Shown here: positions 43,239 to 53,400 of the stretch, one piece after another
Layout of the letters: each line of letters starts with the position of its first letter
Numbering within the stretch: the stretch's first letter is position 1
Origin: Fulvitalea axinellae
GTDB lineage: Bacteria > Bacteroidota > Bacteroidia > Cytophagales > Cyclobacteriaceae
Direction: 5' to 3'
Assembly (NCBI RefSeq): GCF_036492835.1
Contig: NZ_AP025314.1
Location: 4,444,010-4,508,009 of the forward strand
Length of the DNA: 64,000 nt
Notes under the pieces: model-generated
Databases searched by the model: none
The model's input: the letters and a program-made list of their open reading frames with translations, nothing else
Told to the model about the DNA's origin: nothing
Made by a program: the position numbers and the translations under genes

Positions 43239-43421
43239 ATAAGTTATGCTGGCTCGGCGTTTTAGCTAGAGTAGCGAGGCAAAATCGGGAGAAATCCCGC
43301 CAAACACGGAAGAAAAGACATTCATATAAAGCCGACAAGGCTGAAGATTCCACCTGACAGAACAAAATGTGCTCATTTCGTTCAGTGGCCTAGGTAATGA
43401 CAGCCTAGGCCTTATTTTTTT
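43239..43421 (+). ncRNA. Candidate small RNA of unknown family
   Basis: About 180 nt without a plausible reading frame, bounded by a consensus -7 element (43226-43233) and a strong intrinsic terminator (GGCCTAGG/CCTAGGCC, 43387-43411, then T7). Inside are further helices: GGCTCG with CGAGGC (about 43250-43281), CGGGA-GAAA-TCCCG (about 43288-43300), and CTGA/AAC/AAATG with CATTT/GTT/CAG (about 43354-43385). GC content rises sharply against the AT-rich DNA before it. It is not followed by a rightward gene, so it is not a cis leader. tRNA, tmRNA, RNase P, SRP, 6S and common riboswitch cores were not recognised. Confidence 0.5.
43387..43421 (+). terminator. Terminator of the candidate small RNA
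   Basis: A perfect 8-bp stem GGCCTAGG/CCTAGGCC, 9-base loop, then TTATTTTTTT. Confidence 0.8.
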
Positions 43422-43433
43422 ACCATCTTATCA

Positions 43434-43474
43434 AAAGAAAAAAGCCCCGAAGGCTAAACCCCGGAGCTTTTTTC
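43434..43474. terminator. Terminator of the alpha-galactosidase gene
   Basis: Minus-strand stem AGCTCCG/CGGGGCT (with a wobble) flanked by a six-base T run downstream (plus-strand A run) and by T6 on the other strand. It lies 30 bp after the stop at 43505. Confidence 0.75.
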
Positions 43475-43504
43475 AGCCTATCGGCAAACGCTTATCAGCT
43501 TGAT

Positions 43505-45595
43505 TTAATTCGACACCTTATAGCGGTACAACGCAAAGCTATGCGCCTTCGGCAATGCGAAACGCACCTCGCCGTTGCGCTCGGCCACGGCCTCGAAGCT
43601 TTTGCCGGCACCCAACACCGCTTCGAATTTCACGCTCTTGCCTTCCGGTAGCCAAGTTTTCACATACTCCTCGCCTTTGTCGTTAAACTCGCGCATTACC
43701 AACACGTAGCCCGTACGCTGGTCGGCGATACTTTGGAAACCCGTCCAGCCCGTTCCGCTCGGCTCTTCGCCAATCGGCAATACGGCGCCGGCATGGATAT
43801 CCGCGCTTTCCTTATTATAGGCCTTGATGGTTTTGGCCACCGGCATCGCCTCGGCCGGAAGTCCCGACGCCTCGAACCAAGCCAAAGGCTGGCCCATCAT
43901 GGTGGTAGCGAAGCAGTAATCGAAAGGAATATTGGACGGAGCCAGCGGATTGTCGCCGTACTTTTTGGCGTTGCGCCATTTATTCAAAAACTCAACCTGA
44001 AGTCCTTCCGGCGGGAAGTAACGGCTCAAAGTCCAGAGGTTGCGCAAAGTGCGGTGCGGGAAGTAATTGGTCCAGTCGGTGTAGCGGTTTTCGAGGAAGA
44101 TATTGCTGTTCCCGTCCAGCACATGGTAGCCGAAACGCTTGCCGGCCGTCACGTCCATATTGAAAATCACCTCGCCGTTCGTTTCCTCCACCACTTTATT
44201 AAAGAAGCACATAAAGTTTTCCTCTCCCTTTTTGGAGCTGATCATCATGCCGTCAATTTTGAAATAACGGACGCCGTGCTTCTTGTACAAACCGATCAGA
44301 ATATCGGCGTCGTTTTCCCAAGTGGCGTAATTGTCTTTGCTCGAAGCGTTGAACCAAAGTCCGAGACGTACGCCAAGCGCTTTCGCTTTTTTCACTACCG
44401 GCTCAAAACCGTTCGGAAAGCGCTCCGGATGCGGAGTCCAATCGTCCACGCTCCATTTGTCCCAAGACTTGTTTCCGCCCTTCACCGACGAATTGTGCGA
44501 GAGGCCTTTTTGCCAACCGTCGTCAAGCTGAAAATGCGTAATGCCCAATTTCTTGCATTTCTCAAGCTCGGCGAGGATAAACTTCTCGTTCATTCTTGAA
44601 TCACGCGAGCGGTCGCCCCAAGTGTTCATCATCACCATATCGTAGTCGGCGGCGTTATAGAAGCGCTCGGCCTTCTGGTAATCGCGCAAAGCCAAAAGCA
44701 TATCCAGCTCCGAATCGGAATCGGCCAAGCCAAACACCACGCCGTAGCCTTTTGACCAACGCTTGGCGGAAAGCCCGGCTGAAGGCACGCCCAAACCGGC
44801 CACTTTCACTTGGGTACGGCCCACCAAAAAGTCATAGCCGGGATTGTCATAATCGGCTTCCCTAAGCGGGGATTTTTTGTAAATGAAAATGCCTTTCCCT
44901 TCCACCTTGTTGCGTACCAACAACAAATTTCCGTGGAGTTTCACCGTCTTGTAAGCGAGGATATCTCGTTCCTCCACCAAGTTGTCGTTGTGGTCCGTAG
45001 CGCCGTAGAATTTTACGGAACGCATATTCAGACTACTTCCGGGAATATCGAACAATGCGGAAAACGAGCCTGCGTGCTTACTCTTCGAGGCTTTCGGATT
45101 CTCAACTCCTGTCGGCCCACCGTCGGCGGTTACCGAAGCCAAAGCTTTTTTCGTTCCCTGCCCTTTCAAATAAAAATCGCAAAGCAAAGCCGAAGCTTCA
45201 GGATAAAGGCGATATACGCGACGCACGCCAAGTTTGCCGATTTTCCCTTCGGCCGTCACGGCCAAATGGTCGTTTATACCCGGCTGGTTTTTTATCATTT
45301 TGACGGAAAACTTCCCGCCTGTCATTTTTCCTTGAAATCCGGAAACCTGAAGGCCCGAAGGGTTCTTTCCGCTTTTGCGAAATTCCATAAAAGCGTCACC
45401 CTTCCGTACCGACACGGGTACGGGATCTCCGCCGTTCCAACGAAAAACAAATTCCGCTTTGCCGTTGGCTATCGTCATTACGTCGCCCTTGAGCGTGGCC
45501 ACCGGGTCCGTCTTGGCTTGGCAAGAGGCTCCCGCCAATACCATAAGCACAAGAACAAAAAGTCTTTTCCCTTTCCTGATCAATTTTCCATCCAT
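43505..45595 (-). CDS. Alpha-galactosidase-like lipoprotein (clan GH-D, GH36/GH27)
   Basis: 696-residue enzyme with a lipoprotein-type signal (RLFVLVLMVLAGASC). A beta-sandwich N-terminal domain (about 30-300) precedes a TIM barrel with the clan GH-D hallmarks: THFQLDDGWQKG, RLGLWFNASS, and RYFKIDGMMISS, where the aspartate is the nucleophile. The acid/base is expected in VLDGNSNIFLENRYTDW. A small C-terminal beta-domain closes the protein. It probably releases alpha-linked galactose from polysaccharide at the cell surface or in the periplasm. It is monocistronic, with no SusC/SusD pair nearby. Confidence 0.87.
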   Translation of the reverse strand: MDGKLIRKGKRLFVLVLMVLAGASCQAKTDPVATLKGDVMTIANGKAEFVFRWNGGDPVPVSVRKGDAFMEFRKSGKNPSGLQVSGFQGKMTGGKFSVKMIKNQPGINDHLAVTAEGKIGKLGVRRVYRLYPEASALLCDFYLKGQGTKKALASVTADGGPTGVENPKASKSKHAGSFSALFDIPGSSLNMRSVKFYGATDHNDNLVEERDILAYKTVKLHGNLLLVRNKVEGKGIFIYKKSPLREADYDNPGYDFLVGRTQVKVAGLGVPSAGLSAKRWSKGYGVVFGLADSDSELDMLLALRDYQKAERFYNAADYDMVMMNTWGDRSRDSRMNEKFILAELEKCKKLGITHFQLDDGWQKGLSHNSSVKGGNKSWDKWSVDDWTPHPERFPNGFEPVVKKAKALGVRLGLWFNASSKDNYATWENDADILIGLYKKHGVRYFKIDGMMISSKKGEENFMCFFNKVVEETNGEVIFNMDVTAGKRFGYHVLDGNSNIFLENRYTDWTNYFPHRTLRNLWTLSRYFPPEGLQVEFLNKWRNAKKYGDNPLAPSNIPFDYCFATTMMGQPLAWFEASGLPAEAMPVAKTIKAYNKESADIHAGAVLPIGEEPSGTGWTGFQSIADQRTGYVLVMREFNDKGEEYVKTWLPEGKSVKFEAVLGAGKSFEAVAERNGEVRFALPKAHSFALYRYKVSN

Positions 45596-45840
45596 TGTCC
45601 ATCAACGTTTTCGCGTTCCGAAAAATAACGTAACGGCCCCAATCCGGCCGTATGACTGCGGTAAACATATCTTTGGTTCCCATTTTCTTCCTAAAAAAGC
45701 GTCTCAAACAACAGGATTCTTGTTGCGGAGCCCAATTCGGCCGAAAAACTCCCGCACGCCAAGCTCTTTTCGATAAAGCTTCGTCCAGACTTGCCCCGTT
45801 CGGCGTTCCTTATTACGTTTGGCAAAAACATCTATACCTT

Positions 45841-46728
45841 ATGAGTCAAAGTCTTATTTTTCTAGGCCTCTTCGCAATGGCGATGTGGGGCATTTGGTTT
45901 TATTTTTATGGAAAAACCAAACGAAAAAAACAAAAAGCAACCAGTAAACCCTTTCCCGAAACTTGGCGGAAATTTCTACTGAACAAGGTTCTTTTTTATA
46001 AAAACCTCCCCGAAAACCAACGACCGAATTTCGAAAAACGAATCCAGGAGTTTTTGGCCCTAACCAAGGTTACGGGCGTAGAGACGGCTATCAATGACGA
46101 GGATCGCCTACTTGTGGCGTCCAGCGCCATTATCCCCGTTTTCGGATTTCCGGATTGGACTTATCCCGGCCTAAAGGAAGTCTTGCTGTATCCCGGACCG
46201 CTCTCGTCTTACCAAACCGAAGACGGCGCCGGAGCGGTACAGGGAATGGTGGGCAACGGCCCTATTGAAGGAAAAGTCCTGCTGTCAAAAGTAGCCCTGC
46301 ATACGGGATTCGACAACGAGGAAGACAAAGCCAATGTCGGAATCCACGAGTTCGTTCACCTGATCGACAAAGCCGACGGACAGATCGACGGAATTCCGGA
46401 AGCTTTGATGGACAAGAAATTCGCTTTGCCGTGGCTTGATTTGGCCCACAAGAAGATGGCGGAAATCAACGACAACGAATCCGACATCAACCCCTACGGC
46501 GCCACCGACAAAGTGGAGTTTCTGACCGTGGCCAGCGAATATTTTTTCGAACGCCCGAAGCTACTGAAGAAAAAACATCCCGAACTATACCGGAATATGG
46601 AGCGCATCTTTATGCAAAACATGGCCGACACCCGCGACCTTTCCGAAGACAAAGTGATAAAGCCCGGCAGAAATTCGCCCTGCCCCTGCGGTAGCGGAAA
46701 GAAATACAAACGCTGTTGTGGAGCCTAA
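45841..46728 (+). CDS. MtfA-type zinc peptidase with SEC-C tail
   Basis: 295 aa from the ATG at 45841 (MSQSLIFLGLFAMAMWG); the frame opens earlier but the earlier part overlaps the neighbour's promoter and lacks coding character. An N-terminal membrane helix (3-22) leads to an MtfA/M90 peptidase domain (about 40-265). The zinc site is GIHEFVHLIDKADG (HExxH). The last 20 residues, PGRNSPCPCGSGKKYKRCC, form a complete SEC-C zinc motif, an unusual addition for MtfA. E. coli MtfA inactivates Mlc and so modulates sugar transport; no Mlc is visible here. Confidence 0.88.
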   Translation: MSQSLIFLGLFAMAMWGIWFYFYGKTKRKKQKATSKPFPETWRKFLLNKVLFYKNLPENQRPNFEKRIQEFLALTKVTGVETAINDEDRLLVASSAIIPVFGFPDWTYPGLKEVLLYPGPLSSYQTEDGAGAVQGMVGNGPIEGKVLLSKVALHTGFDNEEDKANVGIHEFVHLIDKADGQIDGIPEALMDKKFALPWLDLAHKKMAEINDNESDINPYGATDKVEFLTVASEYFFERPKLLKKKHPELYRNMERIFMQNMADTRDLSEDKVIKPGRNSPCPCGSGKKYKRCCGA

Positions 46729-46766
46729 ACTTTGTTTGATTTTCGATTAATCCCTGAAGAAATACC

Positions 46767-48035
46767 ATGAAAACACTGCTGATCGTCCGGAGGGAATACT
46801 TGGCCCGCGTTCGCAAAAAGTCTTTTGTCGTAATGTCCTTGCTCGGGCCGGTGCTTTTCGCCCTGCTCTGGTTGGTGCCGATTTGGCTTTCCACCGAAGG
46901 GAACGAGCGTAAAGCGATCATCGCCATCTCCGACGACAGCGGTATTTTCTCCGGTAAATTCCATAACTCCGACGAAACGCAGTTTATCTACACCGGCGCC
47001 GACAAAGCCGCCGGCAAGGAACTGCTCCATTCCAACGCCGCCCAAGGTTTTCTCTTTATCCCGGATATTGATCCCGCAAAGCCGGAAGTCATTCAGTTAT
47101 TGACGGAAACCGGTTTGGGACTTGGAGTAAAAGAAAATATCAGGGAACAAATGCAGGAGATCTTACACGCCCACCAGCTAGCTTCCCTCGGCTTTGGTGC
47201 GGACGTAATCAAGAAGCTGAATCCGCCCGTCAAGATCTCGACATTCAGGCTTAACAAAGCCGGCAACCAACGCCGAGACAATTCCGCCGTAACCGCCGGC
47301 GTGTCGTATATCTTGGCTTTTCTGATTTATATGCTGATTCTGGCTTACGCTTCCCAAGTGTTGCGGGGCGTAAAGGAAGAGAAGGAAAGCCGCGTGGCCG
47401 AGGTTCTCGTCGCTACCGTCAAGCCGTTCCAGATGATGATGGGGAAAGTATTGGGCGTAGCCGCCACGGTACTTACGCAATTGGCCTTGTGGTTTGTGCT
47501 TTCTTCGGTCATTACCTTCTTTATTTCCGGCTATATCGGATCGGAAAGCCAAGCCAATTCCGGCGGAATGATGGCCATGGCGGGCGCAAACGGCGTTTGG
47601 CAAACCCTAGCCGGCATTGATATTCCCGGGCTTACGCTCGTTTTCTTACTTTTCGGGATGGGCGGTTACCTGCTTTACGCCGCGCTGTTCGCCGCCGTTG
47701 GCTCGGCTTCGGATACGGATACTGACACCCAACAGTTCACTTTGCCCATCACCATTCCGCTGATTCTTGGCTTGGTTAGTCTGGCGGGAGTATTGCGCGA
47801 ACCACACGGCAACCTCTCCCTTACGTTATCGCTTTTTCCCTTGACTTCCCCGATTATCATGATCGCCCGGATGCCTTTCGGCCCGCCAATGTGGCAGGTT
47901 GTCTTATCCTTCGTGATTCTCTGCGCCACGTTTACGGGAACGATCTGGATTGCCGGAAAAATCTACAGAATAGGTATTCTTACACGAGGATCGAAAGTCG
48001 GGTACGCCACGCTTTGGAAGTGGATCCGGAACTGA
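46767..48035 (+). CDS. ABC-2 family transporter permease (NatB-like)
   Basis: 422 aa. The first helix (MSLLGPVLFALLWLVPIWL, about 20-40) is followed by a long extracytoplasmic domain (about 45-170). The protein ends in five more hydrophobic segments, including LAFLIYMLILAYASQVLRGVKEEKESRVAEVLVATVKPFQMMMGKVLG, the coupling motif of ABC-2 permeases of the NatB type. The matching ATPase gene is not adjacent; the upstream neighbour is the MtfA peptidase 38 bp away, probably in the same transcript. Its cargo is unknown. Confidence 0.88.
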   Translation: MKTLLIVRREYLARVRKKSFVVMSLLGPVLFALLWLVPIWLSTEGNERKAIIAISDDSGIFSGKFHNSDETQFIYTGADKAAGKELLHSNAAQGFLFIPDIDPAKPEVIQLLTETGLGLGVKENIREQMQEILHAHQLASLGFGADVIKKLNPPVKISTFRLNKAGNQRRDNSAVTAGVSYILAFLIYMLILAYASQVLRGVKEEKESRVAEVLVATVKPFQMMMGKVLGVAATVLTQLALWFVLSSVITFFISGYIGSESQANSGGMMAMAGANGVWQTLAGIDIPGLTLVFLLFGMGGYLLYAALFAAVGSASDTDTDTQQFTLPITIPLILGLVSLAGVLREPHGNLSLTLSLFPLTSPIIMIARMPFGPPMWQVVLSFVILCATFTGTIWIAGKIYRIGILTRGSKVGYATLWKWIRN

Positions 48036-48038
48036 AAA

Positions 48039-48737
48039 TCAGTCTCCTGCCACACCGATTACGCCAATTGACAGGCTTTTGACGCCGGCTTCGAGCAAAG
48101 CCTTCCCGCATTCGGTTAGTGTGGCTCCCGTGGTCAACACATCATCAACCAAAAGTACCTCTCTGTTTTGTATAAATTCGCGATCGGCTACTTTAATATT
48201 ACCTTTCAGGTTTGCAAAACGCTCCATCCTGCCTTTTCTCACCTGAGAATCGGTGTAGGCCGTTCTTAAAAGACCATGCTCCAGAACTTTGGTGTCCAGA
48301 ACATCGGCAATGCCCAACGCTATCCAATAACTTTGGTTATAACCCCGCTCTTTGAGTCTTTTTCGGTGTACGGGAACCGGAATTATCAGTTCTGGACCAC
48401 AACCTTCCCGCTGAAGCTTTTTGCCTAATTCTCTTCCGAAGAAACGACCCAAATCATATCGCCCGCTATATTTCATCGTCCGTACAAGCTTCCGAACCTT
48501 TCCGCCCTTACGGTAACGATATAAGGCCGTACCCCTCAGCATCTGCGGACATTCGGGCAAACGCTCCCTCACAAGAAGGTCGCTTTCCCGAAAATCCAAA
48601 CTTGGAAGGTCCATGGAGCACGGTAAACAGACGCAACGTTCACCCGAAGTCAAGACATCTCCGCAACCTATACAAATAGGCGGATAGAATAAAGCAATCA
48701 AAGCTTCGCCCAAGCCACTGGCGTATTTTCCCAACAT
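48039..48737 (-). CDS. ComF family protein
   Basis: 232 aa from the ATG at 48737; an upstream TTG at 48779 would add 14 residues but leave almost no room for the divergent gene's promoter. The N-terminal zinc finger is CIGCGDVLTSGERCVCLPC. A type I phosphoribosyltransferase domain follows, with PRPP loop EVLLVDDVLTTGATLTECGKAL and the family motif KRLKERGYNQSYWIALGIA. ComF proteins take part in DNA uptake in competent species; outside them the role is unclear. The 3' end abuts the ABC-2 permease stop by 3 bp (convergent). Confidence 0.92.
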   Translation of the reverse strand: MLGKYASGLGEALIALFYPPICIGCGDVLTSGERCVCLPCSMDLPSLDFRESDLLVRERLPECPQMLRGTALYRYRKGGKVRKLVRTMKYSGRYDLGRFFGRELGKKLQREGCGPELIIPVPVHRKRLKERGYNQSYWIALGIADVLDTKVLEHGLLRTAYTDSQVRKGRMERFANLKGNIKVADREFIQNREVLLVDDVLTTGATLTECGKALLEAGVKSLSIGVIGVAGD

Positions 48738-48800
48738 AGCGTAGATTTGCGTTCCGAATACTGTCCCTGAACGGGACAACCCTAGAACAGAACATTGATT

Positions 48801-49154
48801 ATGAATCCGATAGACGAATTCAACGAATACCGCGCCAAGATGAACGAGAAGATTCTAAGTGCGGACAACAAGGTCCTGAAAAGGATTTTCAACTTGGACA
48901 CAAACGCTTTCGCCGAAGGCGCCCTAGACGTGAAATCCAAGGAATTGATAGGTTTGGCCTGCAGTATGGTTATGCGTTGCGACGATTGCGTACGCTACCA
49001 TCTAGGCAAATGCATGGAAGTTGGCGCAAGCCGAAAAGAGGTTTTCGAAGTGTTCTCCATCGCCAATCTAATCGGCGGAACTATCGTGATCCCTCACCTT
49101 CGCCGTGCCGTGGAATACTGGGAAGCATTGGAAGAACGCCAAAGCGATGATTAA
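48801..49154 (+). CDS. Carboxymuconolactone decarboxylase/AhpD-like protein
   Basis: 117 aa from the ATG at 48801. It has an all-helical CMD/AhpD fold with the redox motif CDDC followed by histidine (MRCDDCVRYHLGKCMEVG), as in AhpD-type alkylhydroperoxidases. VKSKELIGLACSM and SRKEVFEVFSIANLIGGTIVIPHL are the flanking family helices. It probably acts as a small cytoplasmic peroxidase or thiol-redox protein. Its last codons overlap the next gene by 8 bp, so the pair is translationally coupled. Confidence 0.9.
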   Translation: MNPIDEFNEYRAKMNEKILSADNKVLKRIFNLDTNAFAEGALDVKSKELIGLACSMVMRCDDCVRYHLGKCMEVGASRKEVFEVFSIANLIGGTIVIPHLRRAVEYWEALEERQSDD

Positions 49155-49509
49155 AAAAGATCTGGAATTCGCCCGGCGATGGAGTTCCCTGACTCTTCAG
49201 ATCGAAAAACTGGTGGGGAAAAAGCCCAAGGACCTGCAAGCCGTACTTTTCCTGATAGGAATCCAGGAGCTTGGTACCGGCAACTCCGCCAATTTTTCCA
49301 AAGAGGAAAAACAGGACTTGATGCACATCGCCATTTGCAAAGTGCTCAGCTACTCGGGCTATTACGAGCTTGAGGGAACGGACCAAGACGGTTGGCCACA
49401 CTGGAAGGCCGTCAAAAAACTTCCGCATTTCGATATGCTTGACCAGGAGAAAGTCCTTAAGATGCATGTTATGGAATATTTCGAAAAAGAGATCGGTCTC
49501 GAATTCTGA
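49147..49509 (+). CDS. Conserved hypothetical protein coupled to the AhpD-like gene
   Basis: 120 aa from the ATG at 49147, which overlaps the preceding stop by 8 bp. It is mostly helical (WSSLTLQIEKLVGKKPKDLQAVLFLIGIQELG) and ends with YELEGTDQDGWPHWKAVKKLPHFDMLDQEKVLKMHVMEYF. There is no signal or metal motif. The tight overlap is strong evidence that the product works with the AhpD-like protein. No function can be assigned. Confidence 0.75.
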   Translation: MIKKDLEFARRWSSLTLQIEKLVGKKPKDLQAVLFLIGIQELGTGNSANFSKEEKQDLMHIAICKVLSYSGYYELEGTDQDGWPHWKAVKKLPHFDMLDQEKVLKMHVMEYFEKEIGLEF

Positions 49510-49590
49510 ACCGAATCCGATATCGTGAAACAGCCCGGCGCCAAGACCGGGCCGTTTTCCCCTTTTTAACTCTCCCCACACATTAGCCTT

Positions 49591-50355
49591 ATGAAAATCA
49601 TCTCCTACAACGTCAACGGCATCCGGGCGGCCATCCGCAAAGGCTTCAACGACTGGGTCGCCGAAGCCAAACCCGACTTGCTCTGCCTGCAGGAAACCAA
49701 AGCCACGCAGGATCAAGTGGATCTTTCCGAATTGGAAAATCTCGGTTACAAAAGCTACTGGCACTCCGCCCAAAAGAAAGGCTACAGCGGCGTGGCGCTC
49801 TTCGCCAAACAAGAGCCAAAACACGTGGAATACGGTTGCGGCATGGAAGCCTACGATAACGAGGGCCGGGTAATCCGTGCGGACTACGACGGCTTTTCCG
49901 TCATGAATGTCTACATGCCTTCGGGATCCAGCGGCGATCACCGTCAGGATTTCAAAATGCAATGGCTCGCCGATTTCCAAAAATATGTCGACGGGCTGAA
50001 AAAAGAGATTCCGAACCTCATAATCTGTGGCGACTACAATATCTGCCATACCGAGATCGACATCCATAATCCGAAGCAAAACCAGAAAACTTCCGGTTTT
50101 CTGCCCGAAGAACGCGAATGGGTTACCGCCTTCTTGGAAAGCGGATTTGTGGACAGCTTCCGCATTTTCCATCCAGACGAACCCGATAATTATTCGTGGT
50201 GGAGCTACCGGGCCCGCTCCCGCGAACGCAACAAAGGCTGGCGCATCGACTACCTGATGGTAGCCGAACCGATAAAAGACCTTGTTACGGGCGCTAGCAT
50301 TCTCCCCGAAGCCAAGCACTCAGACCACTGCCCCGTAACTTTGGAAATCGCTTAA
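49591..50355 (+). CDS. xth: Exodeoxyribonuclease III
   Basis: 254-residue AP endonuclease/3'-5' exonuclease of base-excision repair. The EEP-fold motifs are in order: IISYNVNGIRAAIRKG (N7), LCLQETKATQDQVD (E34), GVALFAKQEP, NLIICGDYNICHTEIDI (DxN), RIDYLMV and KHSDHCPVTLEI (catalytic DH). Length and spacing equal bacterial Xth/ExoA. It is cytoplasmic and monocistronic; a perfect terminator stem follows at 50375. Confidence 0.97.
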   Translation: MKIISYNVNGIRAAIRKGFNDWVAEAKPDLLCLQETKATQDQVDLSELENLGYKSYWHSAQKKGYSGVALFAKQEPKHVEYGCGMEAYDNEGRVIRADYDGFSVMNVYMPSGSSGDHRQDFKMQWLADFQKYVDGLKKEIPNLIICGDYNICHTEIDIHNPKQNQKTSGFLPEEREWVTAFLESGFVDSFRIFHPDEPDNYSWWSYRARSRERNKGWRIDYLMVAEPIKDLVTGASILPEAKHSDHCPVTLEIA

Positions 50356-50374
50356 AATCAGCCCAGACTTACAC

Positions 50375-50410
50375 AAAACGCCGAACTCGAAAAGGGTTCG
50401 GCGTTTTAGT
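50375..50410 (+). terminator. Terminator of xth
   Basis: A perfect 12-bp stem AAAACGCCGAAC/GTTCGGCGTTTT with a 9-base loop. Confidence 0.85.
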
Positions 50411-50475
50411 TTCCACCATTCGCTGTCATTGGTAAGCATTTTGCCACTCCGAAAAGTTGAGCCAAAGCATTGCGG

Positions 50476-53400
50476 ATGTTCACCAATAAAAGGGACCACA
50501 GCGACAAACCCAAACAAAACGGGGCCGGAAAAAACGGAGCCTCACGCATGCCTGTGTCCGCCCCTAACGAACCGCCCGTCCAATGCTTGATGACGCCCCA
50601 GGAGTTTCTCCAAAGCACACGGGTGTCTTTCCGTAACAGCGGGCATCCGCAACTCCCGAGAATCGAACGTCTTCTCCACGATTACCACGCGTTACTCAGG
50701 TCTCAAAATATCGAAACCCTGACGCATAGGTGGAAAGAGGCAAAACGGGAGTACGAACAATGGAAAGCCAACCAAAAAGACCTGAGTCCCGAAACCTCTA
50801 CGATGGCCGAACGCCTACTTGATTTAGGCTATGACTTTGTGGAAGAAACTATTCCCCCTGATGTTTTAATGGCAGGAGGGGTTGGTGGGCTAGAAGGAAG
50901 CGGAGATTCGTCAGGCGAAGAAGTTAATACAGAGCATCCTCATACAAAGCCACCCGCAAACGAGGCCGCAAGGGAACGTATGCTGATGGAGAAACGAGCC
51001 ACGGACGTTCAGGACACCTTCACTCCCGTCACGGCCTATTACACCTTGGCATTCCAGATTTTGTATGAAATTCGGATGCTTGCCTATCGTTGGCATCGTG
51101 AACACCCCGTTTCATTCAGCAAACGGGAAAGTTCGGAGGCCCGTTTGCTGAAATCGGTGGGGATCCTGCTCGATGATGTGGAACAAGAGCACCAAACCCT
51201 GATTCGAGACATAGTAAGAAGCGGAGTCCCTGTCTGGATTCCGGAATTCACCCGATATCAGGAGTATTTTGAAAATATAGGAGTTAAAGGCGAACAGTTT
51301 TATGATGTCAGGGTAGAGGATGTCAATTTCCTCTGGACTTGCCTAACCTCTGACGAGCTACCTTTCAAAATCAACGGTCATAGCCCCGGCGCCATTATTC
51401 GCCAATCAGCGGAGGCGGAAGGACTTCCCTCCCCTGAGCTGAAACTAGCCATGCACGCCATGTCCATGATGGCGCATCTTACACGCTCCGGCGAGGGAAG
51501 GCAATTGTTGCGTCCTCTAGTAGGCCTGGATTTCTACGGAGCCCGCACCAAAGACATTGAGCGAGCTGGCGGAGCCACAATCGCTGTTAGCCCCAAAAAA
51601 CCTTCGTCGGACAAACGCTACGAACTGTCCTATTCCAAAATGAATATGCACCCCGAGATGCGGGGTGTGGTAAAGGCACATCCCGAGGACAAACTTGAGG
51701 GAACATATGGTGATGTAGCGTTAAGCTATCCTGTGGGCTTAAGCCATTGTGATTATCTGGGCGAAAAATTAGTGAAAGGCGAACGTCCGGGCCAAAGTGA
51801 TTGGCTTACGATGTATCCTCCTCACCTCCATTTCGCTAACGCTTTGGCGACCTCCACCAGCGCTTGGCGCGGTCTATTTTTCCCAGGAGCTCAATTCACG
51901 TCTCTTGGAGGTACGGAAAACCCACTCCGGGGCGAGGAGGCTCTCCCAAGAAGGGTTTCCTCGGGCCTGACTGTTTGGGGTCGAAATTCCCTTATTCCGC
52001 GCACCATGTCCAGAGGTGCCCGTGGTGAGTTGATTACGCCCGGAGTCGAAACACGCCTTGATCCTCCAAAGGCTCCCGCAACCCTAACGCCACTGGAGCG
52101 CTTCCGCCACGCCGCTGAAAAAATTACTTGGCGAGAAGCCCTAATGAAAGATATCCTTAGCTCTGCCGATGACCAAGGGCGCTTCTCCACAATGTACAGT
52201 TCCGTGGTGATGTATATGCTCAGCCAGGAAAGGGCTGCGCACGCGATGGCCGGTCTGGAAGAGGCTGCCGAGCTGATGGCCGGAGACGAGCGGGAGAAAC
52301 TGGCCTTTATCCAGAAAAACAAACAGGCGATACTCAAAAAATATTGGCTCGATTTACTTAGCGAAAGCAGGGAGAAATACGGCGATACCGTTGAAGAGGA
52401 GGAAGAAGAACCCTACGATCCAAAAGCCACCTTTACCAAAACCGACAAAGATGAATACCTGATCGACGGCGAGTTGATCAAAACCGAACATCCCCGTACC
52501 ATTCACAGGATTCGCAAACTCCAAAGAGCGCTCCGTACGGTGGATCCGGAAATGGTGGACAAACTCGGCGGAAGCCTTGCCAAAACCGACGACACTTTCA
52601 AGCTTATCGGCGAAGAGGTTCAGGAAATCGACGAGGCCATTAATGCCGAAACTCTTTCCAGCTCCATAAGCGAAATCACGGGTAGCGTAACTTCCATTGT
52701 AGATACCCTGACTAACGGACTGGCGTTTATCAAAGGAAGCGTTACGCAAATAAAGGAATTAATCGATACCGAAGCCGAGCATGATCTGGAGACGATTGTC
52801 GAGCACGGTTTCGAAAGGGCAAAAGAACTGGCCAAGAGCTCCAAAGGCGTCATCGAGCTCACCCGTAATGTGATGAGCATAGCGGGCAAAGCCACTCCCG
52901 CCGTTTCCTCCGCCGTTCCGATCCTTGGTATTGTCGTCTCTGCCATCGAAATCGCACGTCGTTCTTTCATATTAGCCAAAGACATCCGGAATTACTTGGT
53001 CATGAGACGGCGCAAAAAATGGCTTATCGAACAACACGGCAGCGATCCCCTGCTAGACCGTCTGCTTTCCGACGAAGGCGAATTGAATGACGGGGTACTT
53101 TATCTTGTCACTTACAGGGAAGATTTCAGGGAAAAACTGCTAAAAGAAAAACTGCACTTAAAACCCGAAGCTATAGAAGCGGAACACTGGGAACACGCGC
53201 GGGAGATCGACTTGGCCGACGAACTGATGGACGTAAACCGCGACCGCATCATCAGCGAATGCGTCCACCTTACCGCCGACACTATCCGAATTGTTGGCAA
53301 CATCGTTATCCTTACGGGTGTTTCGGCCCCCGCCGGCCTTGGCCTTAATATCGCCGCCAGCGGTATAGAAGGCGGCATGTATATCGTCCGCTATGGCGTG

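Noticed and set aside
43239..43421. Cobalamin or TPP riboswitch
   Set aside because: Some short pieces (GGGAGAAATCCC) look alike, but the conserved boxes are absent and no rightward gene follows.
49081..50319. 412-residue minus-strand frame
   Set aside because: Antisense to exonuclease III and the gene before it; its phenylalanine/valine-rich sequence is the mirror of their codon pattern.
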